The position numbers were made by a program, and so were the translations under genes. The notes below the pieces were generated by a model, which did not search any database, had not been told where the DNA came from, and saw nothing but the letters and a program-made list of their open reading frames with translations. A stretch of 37,745 bases of DNA from a virus, in the IMG/VR virus record IMGVR_UViG_3300024496_000060, positions 1-37,745 of that record. One strand, given 5' to 3'. This document shows, in pieces, positions 8,008-16,300 of this stretch; position 1 is the first letter of the stretch; each line of letters opens with the position of its first letter.

Positions 8008-9428
8008 CAGTAGGTCATCTCGGTAGTGTTGATCTTGCACACCCACCTGATGGTGGTGGATGCCGCGCCGGTGACTGTGACGGCAATGCCACCGTTGGTG
8101 GTGTCGGCGGTGACGGCCACGGTCCAGGCGGCTGCACCGGCATCGTTGTGGGTCATCGTGACGGTGGGTGTGCCGACCATGGCGGTGGTGGCTGCGCTGG
8201 CGCCGCGCTTGATGGCGCCTGAGATTGTCCAGCGGGCGGTGTTGCCTGCGCCGGTGACGCCTGCGATCACTTCGCCAGAGAAGCTGTATGCGGCGTTGTT
8301 GGGGAGGATGACTTGGTTGGTGGTGCCTGCGGCGCTGGTGTTGCTGGTGAGGACGGTGGCGGTGGCGTCGGTGGTTTGGCGACCTAGGAGTAGGAGGGCG
8401 GACTGGGTGCGGCCAGCCGCACTGGAGATGGGGGCACTACATGCCGGGAAGACGTGATACCCGGTGATACTCCGTGTGTTGCCGTAGGAGCCACCGGAGA
8501 TAAAGGAGTTCTCGCCATTGGCGGTGTTGTTGCTGCCTCCACAAATCCCGGAATAATTGCTGCTAATGACGTTGCTAACGCCGCCACCCATGAATGAGTA
8601 GGAGCCGCTTGCGTTGTGGTTGTAACCGCCACCAATTAAGGTATGTGAGCCGGAGCATGAATTGGTATCGCCACCAATAACGACAGCTCTTGAAGCTGTG
8701 GCGCTATTTGCATTTCCACCCCCCACAAACGCATACAGCCCCGACGCCGTATTGCCATTACCCCCACAAACCGTGGCGTGGGTGTTGGTTTGGGCGGTAT
8801 TGCTTTGGCCGCCGCCGATGAAGCTGTAGGCGCTGATCGCCGTATTGCTGTCGCCTCCTGAAACAGCAGTTGCCTGGGCGGTGGCCCTATTAGCACTACC
8901 TCCGCCGACGGCACTGTATAAAGCAGTGGCCCTGTTTTGATCGCCTCCAGCAATTACAGATTTGTCGCCACTTGCAACTTGTAGTGGGTCTGCACGAAAA
9001 CGCTGCCAATCGACTGCATACGCTCCCCGCTTATTCCCCCCAAACGCCGTGCCATCCGGCACCGCTGCGAGTGTTGCGCCTGTGCCCTTGGCGACGATGG
9101 CCACGTCGATGTTCGTGTAGCTCGCATCCGTCGCCGTCAGCGCATCGACCGGCACGGTCGCATTGGGCGATGCGGTGCTCTCGGACTCGACGAAGTGGGT
9201 CAGGCCGCCGCCGCCGCCACCACCTGCTGTTGCCCACGACAGCACACCAGATCCGTTTGTGCTCAGCACTTGACCGCTGGCGCCATCAGCAGAAGGCAGT
9301 GTCCAGATGCAGTTGGTGGCAATAGTGGTAGGAGCCTTGAGGCCGACATAAGCAGACGAATCCGCATCAGCCAGCCGCAGCTCGCGTCGCGCGTTTAGCG
9401 TTATGTCGGTTTCAAAAACCCTTGCCAT
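8007..9428 (-). CDS. Tail fibre / adhesin with YadA-like beta-roll repeats (473 aa)
   Basis: Residues ~1-65 form a collar module (L-R-L-A-D-A-D-S-S, W-T-L-P, T-N-G-S-G) also present in the fibre at 12246-13394. A run of seven glycines (about residues 69-75) follows as a hinge. Residues ~153-320 hold about eleven 14-16-residue repeats with GG(G/D)xxNxA and YS(A/F)(V/I) themes, like the left-handed beta-roll of YadA-type head domains. The C-terminal ~140 residues look like a globular beta domain. Probably a trimeric receptor-binding or surface-adhesion fibre; the role is inferred from architecture and neighbours. Confidence 0.75.
   Translation of the reverse strand: MARVFETDITLNARRELRLADADSSAYVGLKAPTTIATNCIWTLPSADGASGQVLSTNGSGVLSWATAGGGGGGGLTHFVESESTASPNATVPVDALTATDASYTNIDVAIVAKGTGATLAAVPDGTAFGGNKRGAYAVDWQRFRADPLQVASGDKSVIAGGDQNRATALYSAVGGGSANRATAQATAVSGGDSNTAISAYSFIGGGQSNTAQTNTHATVCGGNGNTASGLYAFVGGGNANSATASRAVVIGGDTNSCSGSHTLIGGGYNHNASGSYSFMGGGVSNVISSNYSGICGGSNNTANGENSFISGGSYGNTRSITGYHVFPACSAPISSAAGRTQSALLLLGRQTTDATATVLTSNTSAAGTTNQVILPNNAAYSFSGEVIAGVTGAGNTARWTISGAIKRGASAATTAMVGTPTVTMTHNDAGAAAWTVAVTADTTNGGIAVTVTGAASTTIRWVCKINTTEMTY
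8469..8972 (-). repeat. Coding repeats of the YadA-like beta-roll (about 11 units)
   Basis: Degenerate 42-48 base units encode the GG-x-x-N-x-A repeats inside the fibre at 8007-9428. They are diverged at DNA level but regular at protein level, so they reflect protein structure and not a young tandem expansion. Confidence 0.7.
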
Positions 9429-10219
9429 CAGCCCATCACCACCACGCGGTAGGCATTAGCCGCTGGGGCCGTGGCAAACACCAGCTGGCATGTTGTCGTC
9501 GTGGGGCGGTAGACATCAACCTCCACGTCGTCGTAGTTGCCGGAGTTGGGGAACACGCGGATGATCACGTCGCGGGTGTTCAAGCTATGCGTGATCGTGT
9601 AGCTTGTGGCGCTGCCATCGCCAATGCTGGTGCTGTACTTCCGCAGCCGGCCGGACCAGTTCGCCAGTTTGGCTGGGGTGACAATGCGAGCGTCGTCCGT
9701 TCCAGCGTCCGTTTCTGCCTGCGTGGCGATCTCGGCGATGCCAGCGGTAGTCTCGCTTGCAGCTGGCGCAACAGTACCAAACGATGACCAAATGACGTTG
9801 CTGCTCTCCAGCGTGCCATTCACCTGCGTCTGTCGGAAGGTTGCACCGGCATCGGTACCTTCCTCGACTGTCGTGACGGCCTGCTCAAGCTCGGCAAAGG
9901 TGCTGGCATCCAGCGCCCGCGTCATCGCGACAGCAGCGCCGTTCCACACATAGATGCCGTTAGCGCTCTGCGCGGTCTGGTTGCGCACCAGCACGCGATC
10001 CTGCGACGCCATCGTGACGCCATCAATCGTGGCGCCAGGGCTGCTCAGGTTGACGTTGCTTTGCGTGGCGACACGACAGCTGTCCTTCCATGCCAAGCCC
10101 TCGATGGCTGAATCGACATACGCTTTGTTTGCAGCGTCGCCGCTTGCCGTAGGCGACGGCAGGTTAATGACCTTCGAGACCGACTGCAGGTCGAGGTCGG
10201 TGAAGAACTTGCGAGCCAT
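9428..10219 (-). CDS. Tail fibre protein (263 aa)
   Basis: The N-terminus has a P-S-P-T-A-S-G-D-A-A-N-K-A-Y-V-D-S motif, a common virion-attachment motif of phage fibres. The middle carries I-Y-V-W-N-G and related beta motifs. A T-T-A-G-I-A-E-I-A-T-Q-A-E-T-D-A-G-T-D-D module around residues 160-180 is another known fibre repeat type. A C-terminal beta domain (I-T-H-S-L-N-T-R-D-V) follows. It lies between the collagen-like gene and the beta-roll fibre and overlaps the next start. Likely part of the side or tip fibres. Confidence 0.75.
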   Translation of the reverse strand: MARKFFTDLDLQSVSKVINLPSPTASGDAANKAYVDSAIEGLAWKDSCRVATQSNVNLSSPGATIDGVTMASQDRVLVRNQTAQSANGIYVWNGAAVAMTRALDASTFAELEQAVTTVEEGTDAGATFRQTQVNGTLESSNVIWSSFGTVAPAASETTAGIAEIATQAETDAGTDDARIVTPAKLANWSGRLRKYSTSIGDGSATSYTITHSLNTRDVIIRVFPNSGNYDDVEVDVYRPTTTTCQLVFATAPAANAYRVVVMG

Positions 10220-10220
10220 A

Positions 10221-10622
10221 TCAGATCAGGCGGGCGAGGCCAGCAGATGCTGGATTCAGTGTAACCACAGTCTGGTTGGCGCTTGGATGCGCTATGTCAC
10301 CGTCGATTTCTTGGCTGCCGCTATCCAGCAATTCAACCGATGGCTTATAGCCAAGATTATGGTTAATAGTCCAAGTTGTTGCGGGTATGGATTGTGTGTG
10401 AACATAGGCAGAACCGCCGGCTGGGCCTTGAGGGCCTTCAGGACCTTGAGGACCTTCAGGACCTTGAGGGCCTTCAGGACCTTGCGCACCTACGGGACCT
10501 TGTGGACCGGCTGTAAATGCTGTGACTGTAGTGGTAAGCGGCGTGGTTACAACGGTCGTTGTTCCATCACCTTCGATAAAAGTAACCGTATTATTTACAG
10601 CGGTAACGTTTACGGATGTCAT
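10221..10622 (-). CDS. Collagen-like tail fibre protein (133 aa)
   Basis: A short N-terminal beta region is followed by about nine uninterrupted Gly-Pro/Ala-X triplets (GPQ, GPE type, about residues 39-67), which should form a triple helix. The C-terminal domain has an I-N-H-N-L-G-Y-K-P-S-V motif typical of phage fibre end domains. The product would be a trimeric fibre shaft with tip. It overlaps the 3' end of the gene at 10619-10957 by 4 bases. Confidence 0.75.
   Translation of the reverse strand: MTSVNVTAVNNTVTFIEGDGTTTVVTTPLTTTVTAFTAGPQGPVGAQGPEGPQGPEGPQGPEGPQGPAGGSAYVHTQSIPATTWTINHNLGYKPSVELLDSGSQEIDGDIAHPSANQTVVTLNPASAGLARLI
10422..10508 (-). repeat. Collagen-type triplet repeat tract
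   Basis: On the plus strand the tract reads as near-perfect 18-base units of the form CCTTGAGGRCCTTCAGGA, encoding GPQ-GPE triplets on the minus strand. The low divergence suggests that copy number can change by slippage, altering fibre length. Confidence 0.75.
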
Positions 10623-10957
10623 GCGGTGTACCCCTCGCTGACGTAGATGATGCCTTCGAGGTAATACTCTTTCAGGCCGCTTGGGTTGGTAAGTAGTACG
10701 TCGTAATAGGCTTCGTTGGGGAAGGTGGCGGTGTCGGTATCGCTAAGTGCGATTTCAATGGTGCCGGTGCTGCGGTCGGTGTAGGTAACGGTAAAGTCAG
10801 CGTACTTAGTGGTGCGATTTTGATTCCAGACCTGAGCGGCGGCAGTCCAACCGGTGAGGTTGATTACGGCGTTGTTGCTGTCCTTGAACCGCAGCGTGAC
10901 GCTGTAATCCGCTCGGCGCTGGAGCGTGATGTTGTACGTGCCCGGAGAGACTGCCAT
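10619..10957 (-). CDS. Baseplate/fibre-anchoring protein, BppU N-terminal-like (112 aa)
   Basis: A small all-beta protein with Y-N-I-T-L-Q-R-R-A-D-Y at the start and an F-K-D-S-x-N-x-x-I-N-L-T-G-W motif. This pattern is common in the immunoglobulin-like N-terminal domain of phage upper baseplate proteins. It sits at the head of the collagen-like and fibre genes, so it may anchor fibres to the tip. The start ATG at 10957 is 10 bases after the stop of the small gene at 10967-11110. Confidence 0.6.
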   Translation of the reverse strand: MAVSPGTYNITLQRRADYSVTLRFKDSNNAVINLTGWTAAAQVWNQNRTTKYADFTVTYTDRSTGTIEIALSDTDTATFPNEAYYDVLLTNPSGLKEYYLEGIIYVSEGYTA

Positions 10958-10966
10958 GGCTCCAGC

Positions 10967-11110
10967 TTAGCGACCCTGGCCGCGCAGCTTTTTGCGGTTG
11001 TGGCTTGGCCTGCTATGGCGGCCATGCCCTTGACCTGCGCTAAGCTGACCCTGATTTTGACGTGTTTCATGGCCACCACTCGCGGTATCAAACCACTGCC
11101 CCCTTTGCAC
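10967..11110 (-). CDS. Small basic protein (47 aa), paralogue of the gene at 11580-11717, probably disrupted at its 5' end
   Basis: A minus-strand frame from a GTG at 11110 to TAA at 10967-10969 encodes a Gly/Gln/Arg/His-rich protein ending K-K-L-R-G-Q-G-R. The neighbouring 45-aa gene ends K-K-P-L-R-G-Q-G-R and both carry an S-R-P motif 10-15 residues earlier, so the two are homologous. The first ~14 codons lie antisense to the start of the HNH gene, and no in-frame ATG exists. The true 5' end may therefore have been replaced when the endonuclease arrived. It could be a relic or a functional shortened copy. Family not recognised. Confidence 0.45.
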   Translation of the reverse strand: MQRGQWFDTASGGHETRQNQGQLSAGQGHGRHSRPSHNRKKLRGQGR

Positions 11111-11656
11111 GAATTAGAGACGTGGTTTGCCATTGACGGATCAGACCTTGTTTGGCGTACTAGCTATTTCAAGGAACTCATAGGCAAGCGCGCTGGATAT
11201 TTGCGACCAGACGGATACATCGAGATTAGGAAACAAAATAATAAAATGCTTGCACATAGAATCGCTTACTATATTGCCACCAAGGAAAATCCTGGCAATT
11301 ACTTTATAGATCATATAGACGGAAACCCGTCTAACAACTGTCCTAGTAATTTACGAATGGCTACTGCAACAGAGAATTTGCGGAACTGCAGAAGACTGCG
11401 CAGAAACAATACGTCTGGCCGATCAGGCGTACTGTACGCCGTAGTTGGAGGCATCGAATATTGGAAGGCTTATGTAGTTGTCAAGGGTAGGCAGCTTCAT
11501 CTTGGATCATACGCGACCAAAGAAGCGGCGATTGCCGCTAGAGAAGTTGCTGAAAAATTCACTTACGGAAAATTTGCCCCTATCGCCCTTGACCCCGAAG
11601 AGGTTTTTTGCCTCTTCGCCGAGGGCGAGAGTTTTTGCCGTAGCCATCCCGTGTAG
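11069..11656 (+). CDS. HNH homing endonuclease with AP2-like DNA-binding domain (195 aa)
   Basis: This is the only supported plus-strand gene. Residues ~61-106 carry the HNH nuclease core (L-A-H-R-I-A-Y-Y, then D-H-I-D-G-N at 81-86, then N-L-R-x-A-T-x-x-E-N). Residues ~118-170 match an AP2-type DNA-binding domain (G-V-x-Y, W-x-A-Y, L-G-S-Y-x-T-K-E-A-A). I chose the ATG at 11069 because the domain begins soon after; a longer frame to 10820 is antisense to a fibre gene. The DNA from about 11100 to 11579 is clearly more AT-rich than both flanks, a sign of recent transfer. From residue 171 the frame runs antisense through the 3' end of a small minus-strand gene, so the last ~25 residues are probably read-through sequence. 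Such enzymes promote their own spread by cleaving alleles that lack them. Confidence 0.85.
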   Translation: MATTRGIKPLPPLHELETWFAIDGSDLVWRTSYFKELIGKRAGYLRPDGYIEIRKQNNKMLAHRIAYYIATKENPGNYFIDHIDGNPSNNCPSNLRMATATENLRNCRRLRRNNTSGRSGVLYAVVGGIEYWKAYVVVKGRQLHLGSYATKEAAIAAREVAEKFTYGKFAPIALDPEEVFCLFAEGESFCRSHPV

Positions 11657-11717
11657 TTTTCGGCTTGCCGGGCTGGTGCTGGACGGCGGCAGTGCCGGTT
11701 TTGCTGCGGACTGCCAT
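11580..11717 (-). CDS. Small basic Arg/Gly-rich protein (45 aa)
   Basis: The ATG overlaps the stop of the preceding 40-aa gene (TGATG). It is preceded by an SD-like GGAGG ending about 9 bases upstream, so expression is well supported. The protein starts M-A-V-R-S-K-T-G-T-A-A-V, has Q-P-G-K-P-K-T-T-R in the middle and an S-R-P-R-R-R-G-K-K-P-L-R-G-Q-G-R C-terminus with high positive charge. It could bind nucleic acid or a virion surface. Its paralogue lies at 10967-11110 on the other side of the HNH gene. I do not recognise a named family. Confidence 0.6.
   Translation of the reverse strand: MAVRSKTGTAAVQHQPGKPKTTRDGYGKNSRPRRRGKKPLRGQGR
11583..11636 (+). terminator. Possible terminator at the end of the HNH gene
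   Basis: Plus-strand arms TCGCCCT (11583-11589) and CGAAGAGG (11596-11603) pair with CCTCTTCG (11611-11618) and AGGGCGA (11622-11628). A TTTTT run (11632-11636) follows. The same bases encode the C-terminus of the small basic protein on the other strand, so the hairpin could be accidental. Confidence 0.35.
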
Positions 11718-11839
11718 CAGACTGCACCTCCCAGAAGCAGCGCTCGCAACTCATCAAGGTCGAAACCTGCGGCTTTCAAGCGCTCGGCGGCGGTCAGCGG
11801 CATAGGCAAAGCGTCGATCAAGGGAAGATACTTAGGCAC
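11717..11839 (-). CDS. Small protein (40 aa) coupled to its neighbours
   Basis: A GTG-started frame overlaps the stop of the gene at 11832-12242 by 8 bases and ends in TGATG, the start of the next small gene. The sequence contains a helix-forming L-T-A-A-E-R-L-K-A-A-G-F-D-L-D-E-L-R-A-L-L stretch (about residues 15-35). The tight overlaps and protein-like composition support a real gene. Function unknown. Confidence 0.5.
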   Translation of the reverse strand: MPKYLPLIDALPMPLTAAERLKAAGFDLDELRALLLGGAV

Positions 11840-12242
11840 TAAGCGCCTCCTTGATCTCATCCGTGGTAGTGGCTGCATCAATGGCAGATTCGATGATGAC
11901 GTACCGGGCGCGGATAGCAGCGCGAGCGGCTTCGGCCTGGTCGGCGCTGGCGCCGGGGATCTTCAGGCTGATCATGCGGTCATGCGGCGCCAGCTCATCA
12001 GCGCGGCGGCGGCGGCGAATGTCGTGCGCGATGGCCTTGGCGCGGTCCAGGTCGATCTCGATGCCATCGGGGGAGTAGACCCACGCAGCGCGGAAGGTGC
12101 GGTCGGAGGGGATCTGGTCAGCGGTGACGATGGCGTAGATGCCGTCTGGTGCGACCTGCTGGGCGACCTGCTCGATCGGCACCTCTCCGGTGGGAGTGGT
12201 GATCGCGACGCCGGTAGCGGTGGGATGGATGATGTAGGTCAT
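11832..12242 (-). CDS. Conserved phage protein downstream of a tail fibre (136 aa)
   Basis: The first ~60 residues are beta-rich, followed by a F-R-A-A-W-V-Y-S-P-D-G-I-E-I-D-L-D-R-A-K-A-I motif and a charged helical C-terminal half. This arrangement is common in small proteins encoded right after siphovirus tail fibres, and a role in fibre assembly or chaperoning is possible but not shown. It starts 3 bases after the fibre stop at 12246. Confidence 0.55.
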   Translation of the reverse strand: MTYIIHPTATGVAITTPTGEVPIEQVAQQVAPDGIYAIVTADQIPSDRTFRAAWVYSPDGIEIDLDRAKAIAHDIRRRRRADELAPHDRMISLKIPGASADQAEAARAAIRARYVIIESAIDAATTTDEIKEALSA

Positions 12243-12245
12243 GGG

Positions 12246-13394
12246 TCAGCGGAAGATAGACACGCCAACGTAAGGCATGTCTTGAAGGCCAGTTGCACTG
12301 TTATTTGTCTGAATACGGACTGAGTTTGCGGCAATGCTTGTATAAGCGTTGCCGCTGGTTGGCCACACACCGGAATAGCCAGGGTTGCCGGTAGTGCCGT
12401 CACCACGATGGATAGTCGAGTTTACACAGTAGCTTGCATCCGGCATCGCCGTCGTGAAGTTCACCGTATAGTCACCCACGCCATTGTCAGTGATGCTGCT
12501 GACGTTGTAGCTGGCGCGGATCGCCACGATGCCGGTGCCGTCGAAGTTGACCCAGGCGCGGCACAGTTGCCCGCCAACACTGCCAGGGCTGAGTGCCTTG
12601 GTGTTGTCGTAGAACCCAACCGGATCGCTGCTGAGTGTGGCGCCTGCATTGGCGCTGAGTGTGACGGTGGTGCCGCTGATGCTGGCGACCGTCGTGCCGG
12701 GTGTGATGCCTTCGCCGGTCACCACCATGCCAGCAACGATGCCGGTGGCGCTGGCGACCGTCAGGCTGGCGGTGCCGCTGGTGATGGTGCCAGTGGTGTG
12801 GATGCCATTGATGTCGGTGCGGGTGGCCACAGCGGCGCCAGCATCACCCCATGTGAGCGTGCCACTGCCGTTGGTCTTCAGCGCCTGTCCGTTGGTGCCA
12901 TCAGTAGCCGGCAGCGTCCACGTAACATTGCTCGATACTGTAGCCGGCGCTTGGAAGGCTACCCAGTTGCTGCTGTCGCTATCAGCCAGGCGCAGGTCAC
13001 CTTGACCGTAGATGGTGACATCACCGGCGCTGCTGATGCCAACGCGGCGCGTGCCGCCAGTGGCAAAGTCAAGCGCATCAGTACCGCTGCTGTAGATGCC
13101 GGTGTCAATACCGGAGTCCTTGAAATACAGCGATGGCGCTGCAGCAGTGCCGTTCTCAAGGGCAATGCTTGTCCACTCTCCATCCAGTTGGTAGAGCGTG
13201 ATCCAGGCTGAGTTTGCGCCATTGCGCATCTTCATCACGCCGGCCGTGGTATCGGCCCAGCGCATGTATGCGAAGGTGGTGCTGGGCTCAGCGGCGCCAC
13301 TGTTCTGGCTGACGATCGCAGCCAGGGCGTTGTTCAGGTCAGCGCGGAAGGCGGCCCCGGATTGGTTGGCAATCGCGTAGTCGTGCTGCGCCAT
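12246..13394 (-). CDS. Tail fibre protein (382 aa)
   Basis: The N-terminus (M-A-Q-H-D-Y-A-I-A-N-Q-S-G-A-A-F-R-A-D-L-N) is a virion-attachment type seen in phage fibres. A module at about residues 130-180 (L-R-L-A-D-S-D-S-S-N-W, W-T-L-P-A-T-D-G, T-N-G-S-G-T-L-T-W) is shared with the beta-roll fibre at 8007-9428. A Val/Thr/Gly-rich segment (about 200-260) leads to a C-terminal domain with C-R-A-W-V-N-F-D-G-T-G and V-N-F-T-T-A-M-P-D-A-S-Y motifs known from fibre tips. The start overlaps the J stop by 1 base. Confidence 0.8.
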   Translation of the reverse strand: MAQHDYAIANQSGAAFRADLNNALAAIVSQNSGAAEPSTTFAYMRWADTTAGVMKMRNGANSAWITLYQLDGEWTSIALENGTAAAPSLYFKDSGIDTGIYSSGTDALDFATGGTRRVGISSAGDVTIYGQGDLRLADSDSSNWVAFQAPATVSSNVTWTLPATDGTNGQALKTNGSGTLTWGDAGAAVATRTDINGIHTTGTITSGTASLTVASATGIVAGMVVTGEGITPGTTVASISGTTVTLSANAGATLSSDPVGFYDNTKALSPGSVGGQLCRAWVNFDGTGIVAIRASYNVSSITDNGVGDYTVNFTTAMPDASYCVNSTIHRGDGTTGNPGYSGVWPTSGNAYTSIAANSVRIQTNNSATGLQDMPYVGVSIFR

Positions 13395-16300
13395 CAGATG
13401 ACCTCCCGGCCGTAGCCGATGGCAGTGTAGCTGAACTGGCGCGAGATCATGCTATTAGCTGCGTTGTAGAAGGTGATCGAGAACCCAGACCGGGTGGGGC
13501 TGCTGATCACATAGTAATCACCCGTTGCCATGTTGTATGCGGTGATGCCAAGCTGCGGGGCCTGGTAGAAGCGGTTAGCGAACGTGACCGCATAGGCTGC
13601 TGCAGCTGTCGTCAGCGGGCCAGCGCTGGCGCTGCGTTGCTGTAACTCAAGCTCACAACCAAGCTCGTCGATGACGATGTTTTGATCGTTGCTGGTGCTG
13701 GTAGCAATGGTCTTGAACTGAAATGCGCGGCCACGGGTCAACGCATTAGCAAACTCGCGCCATGCCGTCCACGCGGGCGACGCGCCAGGATCGTCGTTGG
13801 TAGAACGTACATAAAGCGCAGCGTTGACAGCATCATAAAGCGTGCCATCAAAGGTGGGCCACGTATCAATCAATGCGGTATTGTCATCGAACAGATCGCC
13901 AGGCGCATAAGGCCGTGTGACAAAATACCGGCGCATGTCAAGGTCATATACGCCACCTAGATCAAAGGTACTGCCGAACTCGTATTCCCCAGAGCCCAGG
14001 CTGCCGCTTACGGCGTCGATGGTACCTAGTGCGTCCCAGTTGCCATCCGTTGCTAATGCGTCGATCTTGGTACCGGTGGCGAGGATCAGGCCATCTAGCT
14101 CAGCGCTGTAGATCATGTCGGTGACATTGCCCGAGAATGGCGGCGTCTCTTGATCTTCACGGTAGGACTGCACCAGTAGGCGCGGTTGCGGCGCCGGCAG
14201 TTGTACTACAGCGGTGGCAGCGGTGGCAGAACGTCGGCCACCGTCATCCTCAAACTTGACCAGATAGGTGCCGGTCAGTAATGGCACTTGCTTTTGCGTC
14301 TGGCTTCCGGCTGCTGCTGATACGATCTCTTGGCTATCCTCCCATAACGCACCAGTGCTAGCGATGTTATGGCGGATCAGTACCTTGCCGCCCAGCAACA
14401 CATCAAGCTCAGTAGCACGATCCCAGCTGAGGATAGCGCTTGCCGTGTCGATAGGGATTAGCGACAGTCCAGTTACAGTGGCAGGCGGTGCCGTCTTACC
14501 AGCGGTTACCTTAGTTAGCTCTGCCGGTTGTGTTGACGGCAGCAGTGATGCGCTGAGGCTGTAAACACGCACCGCATAGGTGCCTGGTGTGGTGTCAAGG
14601 ATCTCATAGTCCGGGCTGCTGACTGTGCGGGTATTCCAGTTATCGCTATCGCGACGCCACTGCACTTGATATTGCGTGACACCAGTAACCGCCCGCCAGC
14701 TAATGATCAGCTTTGCCTTGGCGATACCACCAGCGTCATAGAGCACTTCATTTCCTGTCAGGTCGATCGGCGGTGGCGGGACGATGTTTAGGTCTGTGAT
14801 GTCCCGTTGCTGCAGCGCGATGTCACGTTCAACGTAGGCGTACTTACTGGCGTTATAGGCCAGTGCGGTAACGCCATACTGATTGCCTTCGTCTGTTTCA
14901 GTAATAGACAGCACCCGCCATGTTGATGCTTGTATATTGCTGGTTTGATACACCCATACGCTGTTTGCATTAGGTGCGGCACTGAAATTACTGGTAACGA
15001 CGATGCTATTGCCAACAATGGATTGGATAGCGCGTGATTCAACGGCGCCGGTTGGCAAGATGACCGATAACTCAGCGCCGGCTACGGCTGATAGGCCGGT
15101 AGCATCGTCTACGGTGATAGTGGAGGCGGAGGCGGCTGCTATGCGTCCACCACGACGTACCCCAGCGCGTAGCGGATCTGCCACCTCGATCACTTGGCCA
15201 GGGCGTACAACCACACCGGCGTCGATGCTGGTGGTGAAGCTGATCACCTCAGATTCGTAGCGCTCGGAGTAGAGTAGCCATTCGCCTAGGCGATGCGCCT
15301 GTCCACGGCTAGTGCAGGCAAAAGCGTCTACTTCTTCCTTGACAACACCGTATTTGCTTATGCCATCTTGATCCTCAACTACCTCGTAAGCCTTCTCACG
15401 TGTTTCAAGGTCAAGGTAACTGACCACGGCAACAGTAGGTCGTGCCTTACGGCTGCTGCCTTGATAACTAAAGCCCTCTGCTGTGACATTGGCTAGCGTG
15501 AATAGGTATGCGCTGTCAGTTGGCTTGTCCTGGCTGATTGTTAGCGTACCAATGCCCCAGTAGGGCATCACACGCATAACGCTGCACAGATCATTGATCA
15601 GCTTGTATGCCTCAGTTTGCGTCTGGATGTTGACATTACAGCTAAAGCGTGGCTCCGTCCCGCCGAAGCCATTAGGCACCAACTCGCTGGCGTATTGCGA
15701 AGCTGCCAAGAACGCCCACTTATCAAGCTGCGCTGCTTTGATGTGATCGCCGAATCCGTAACGTGTGCTGGTGAGCAGATCCCACAGGATCCAAGCTGGA
15801 TCGCTACACCACTGCGCAGCGCCAAAGGTGCCATTCCAGATGCCGGCATAGGTCAAACGGCCGGTTGCGCTATCAACGGTGGCATTGCTAGGGATTTGTA
15901 CCTTGATGCCCCGGATGTGGTAGGCGCGTGATGGGATGTTATTGAACTGCTCTGCGTCAAGCCGTAGCGCTACCAGTGCGCTGTTTGGATACCGCAGTTT
16001 GGCGTAAATAATCTCAGTGTATGAGGTCCATTGGATTGCGCTAGAGGACTCGATAACATTGGAGTCTTGCTCAATGCGTGTGCTATCCGACACTGAGATA
16101 CGTGTTACACGAATATCAGCGGTGGTAAAGCCATCGGTTAGGTTGACGATGTAATCGGTTTGAAATGGATCAGACGTGCGCCCAGAGATTGCGTCTGTAA
16201 TCACTGTGGTAAAGCCACCGCCGTCATACTGAACAGCGATAGAATAGGTTACGGATAACCCGTAAACGTTGCCGTCTTTTGCGCTCTGCTGCAGCTGTGG

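Noticed and set aside
10422-10508. CRISPR-like regular repeats
   Set aside because: The 18-base periodicity encodes collagen triplets in frame, with no spacers.
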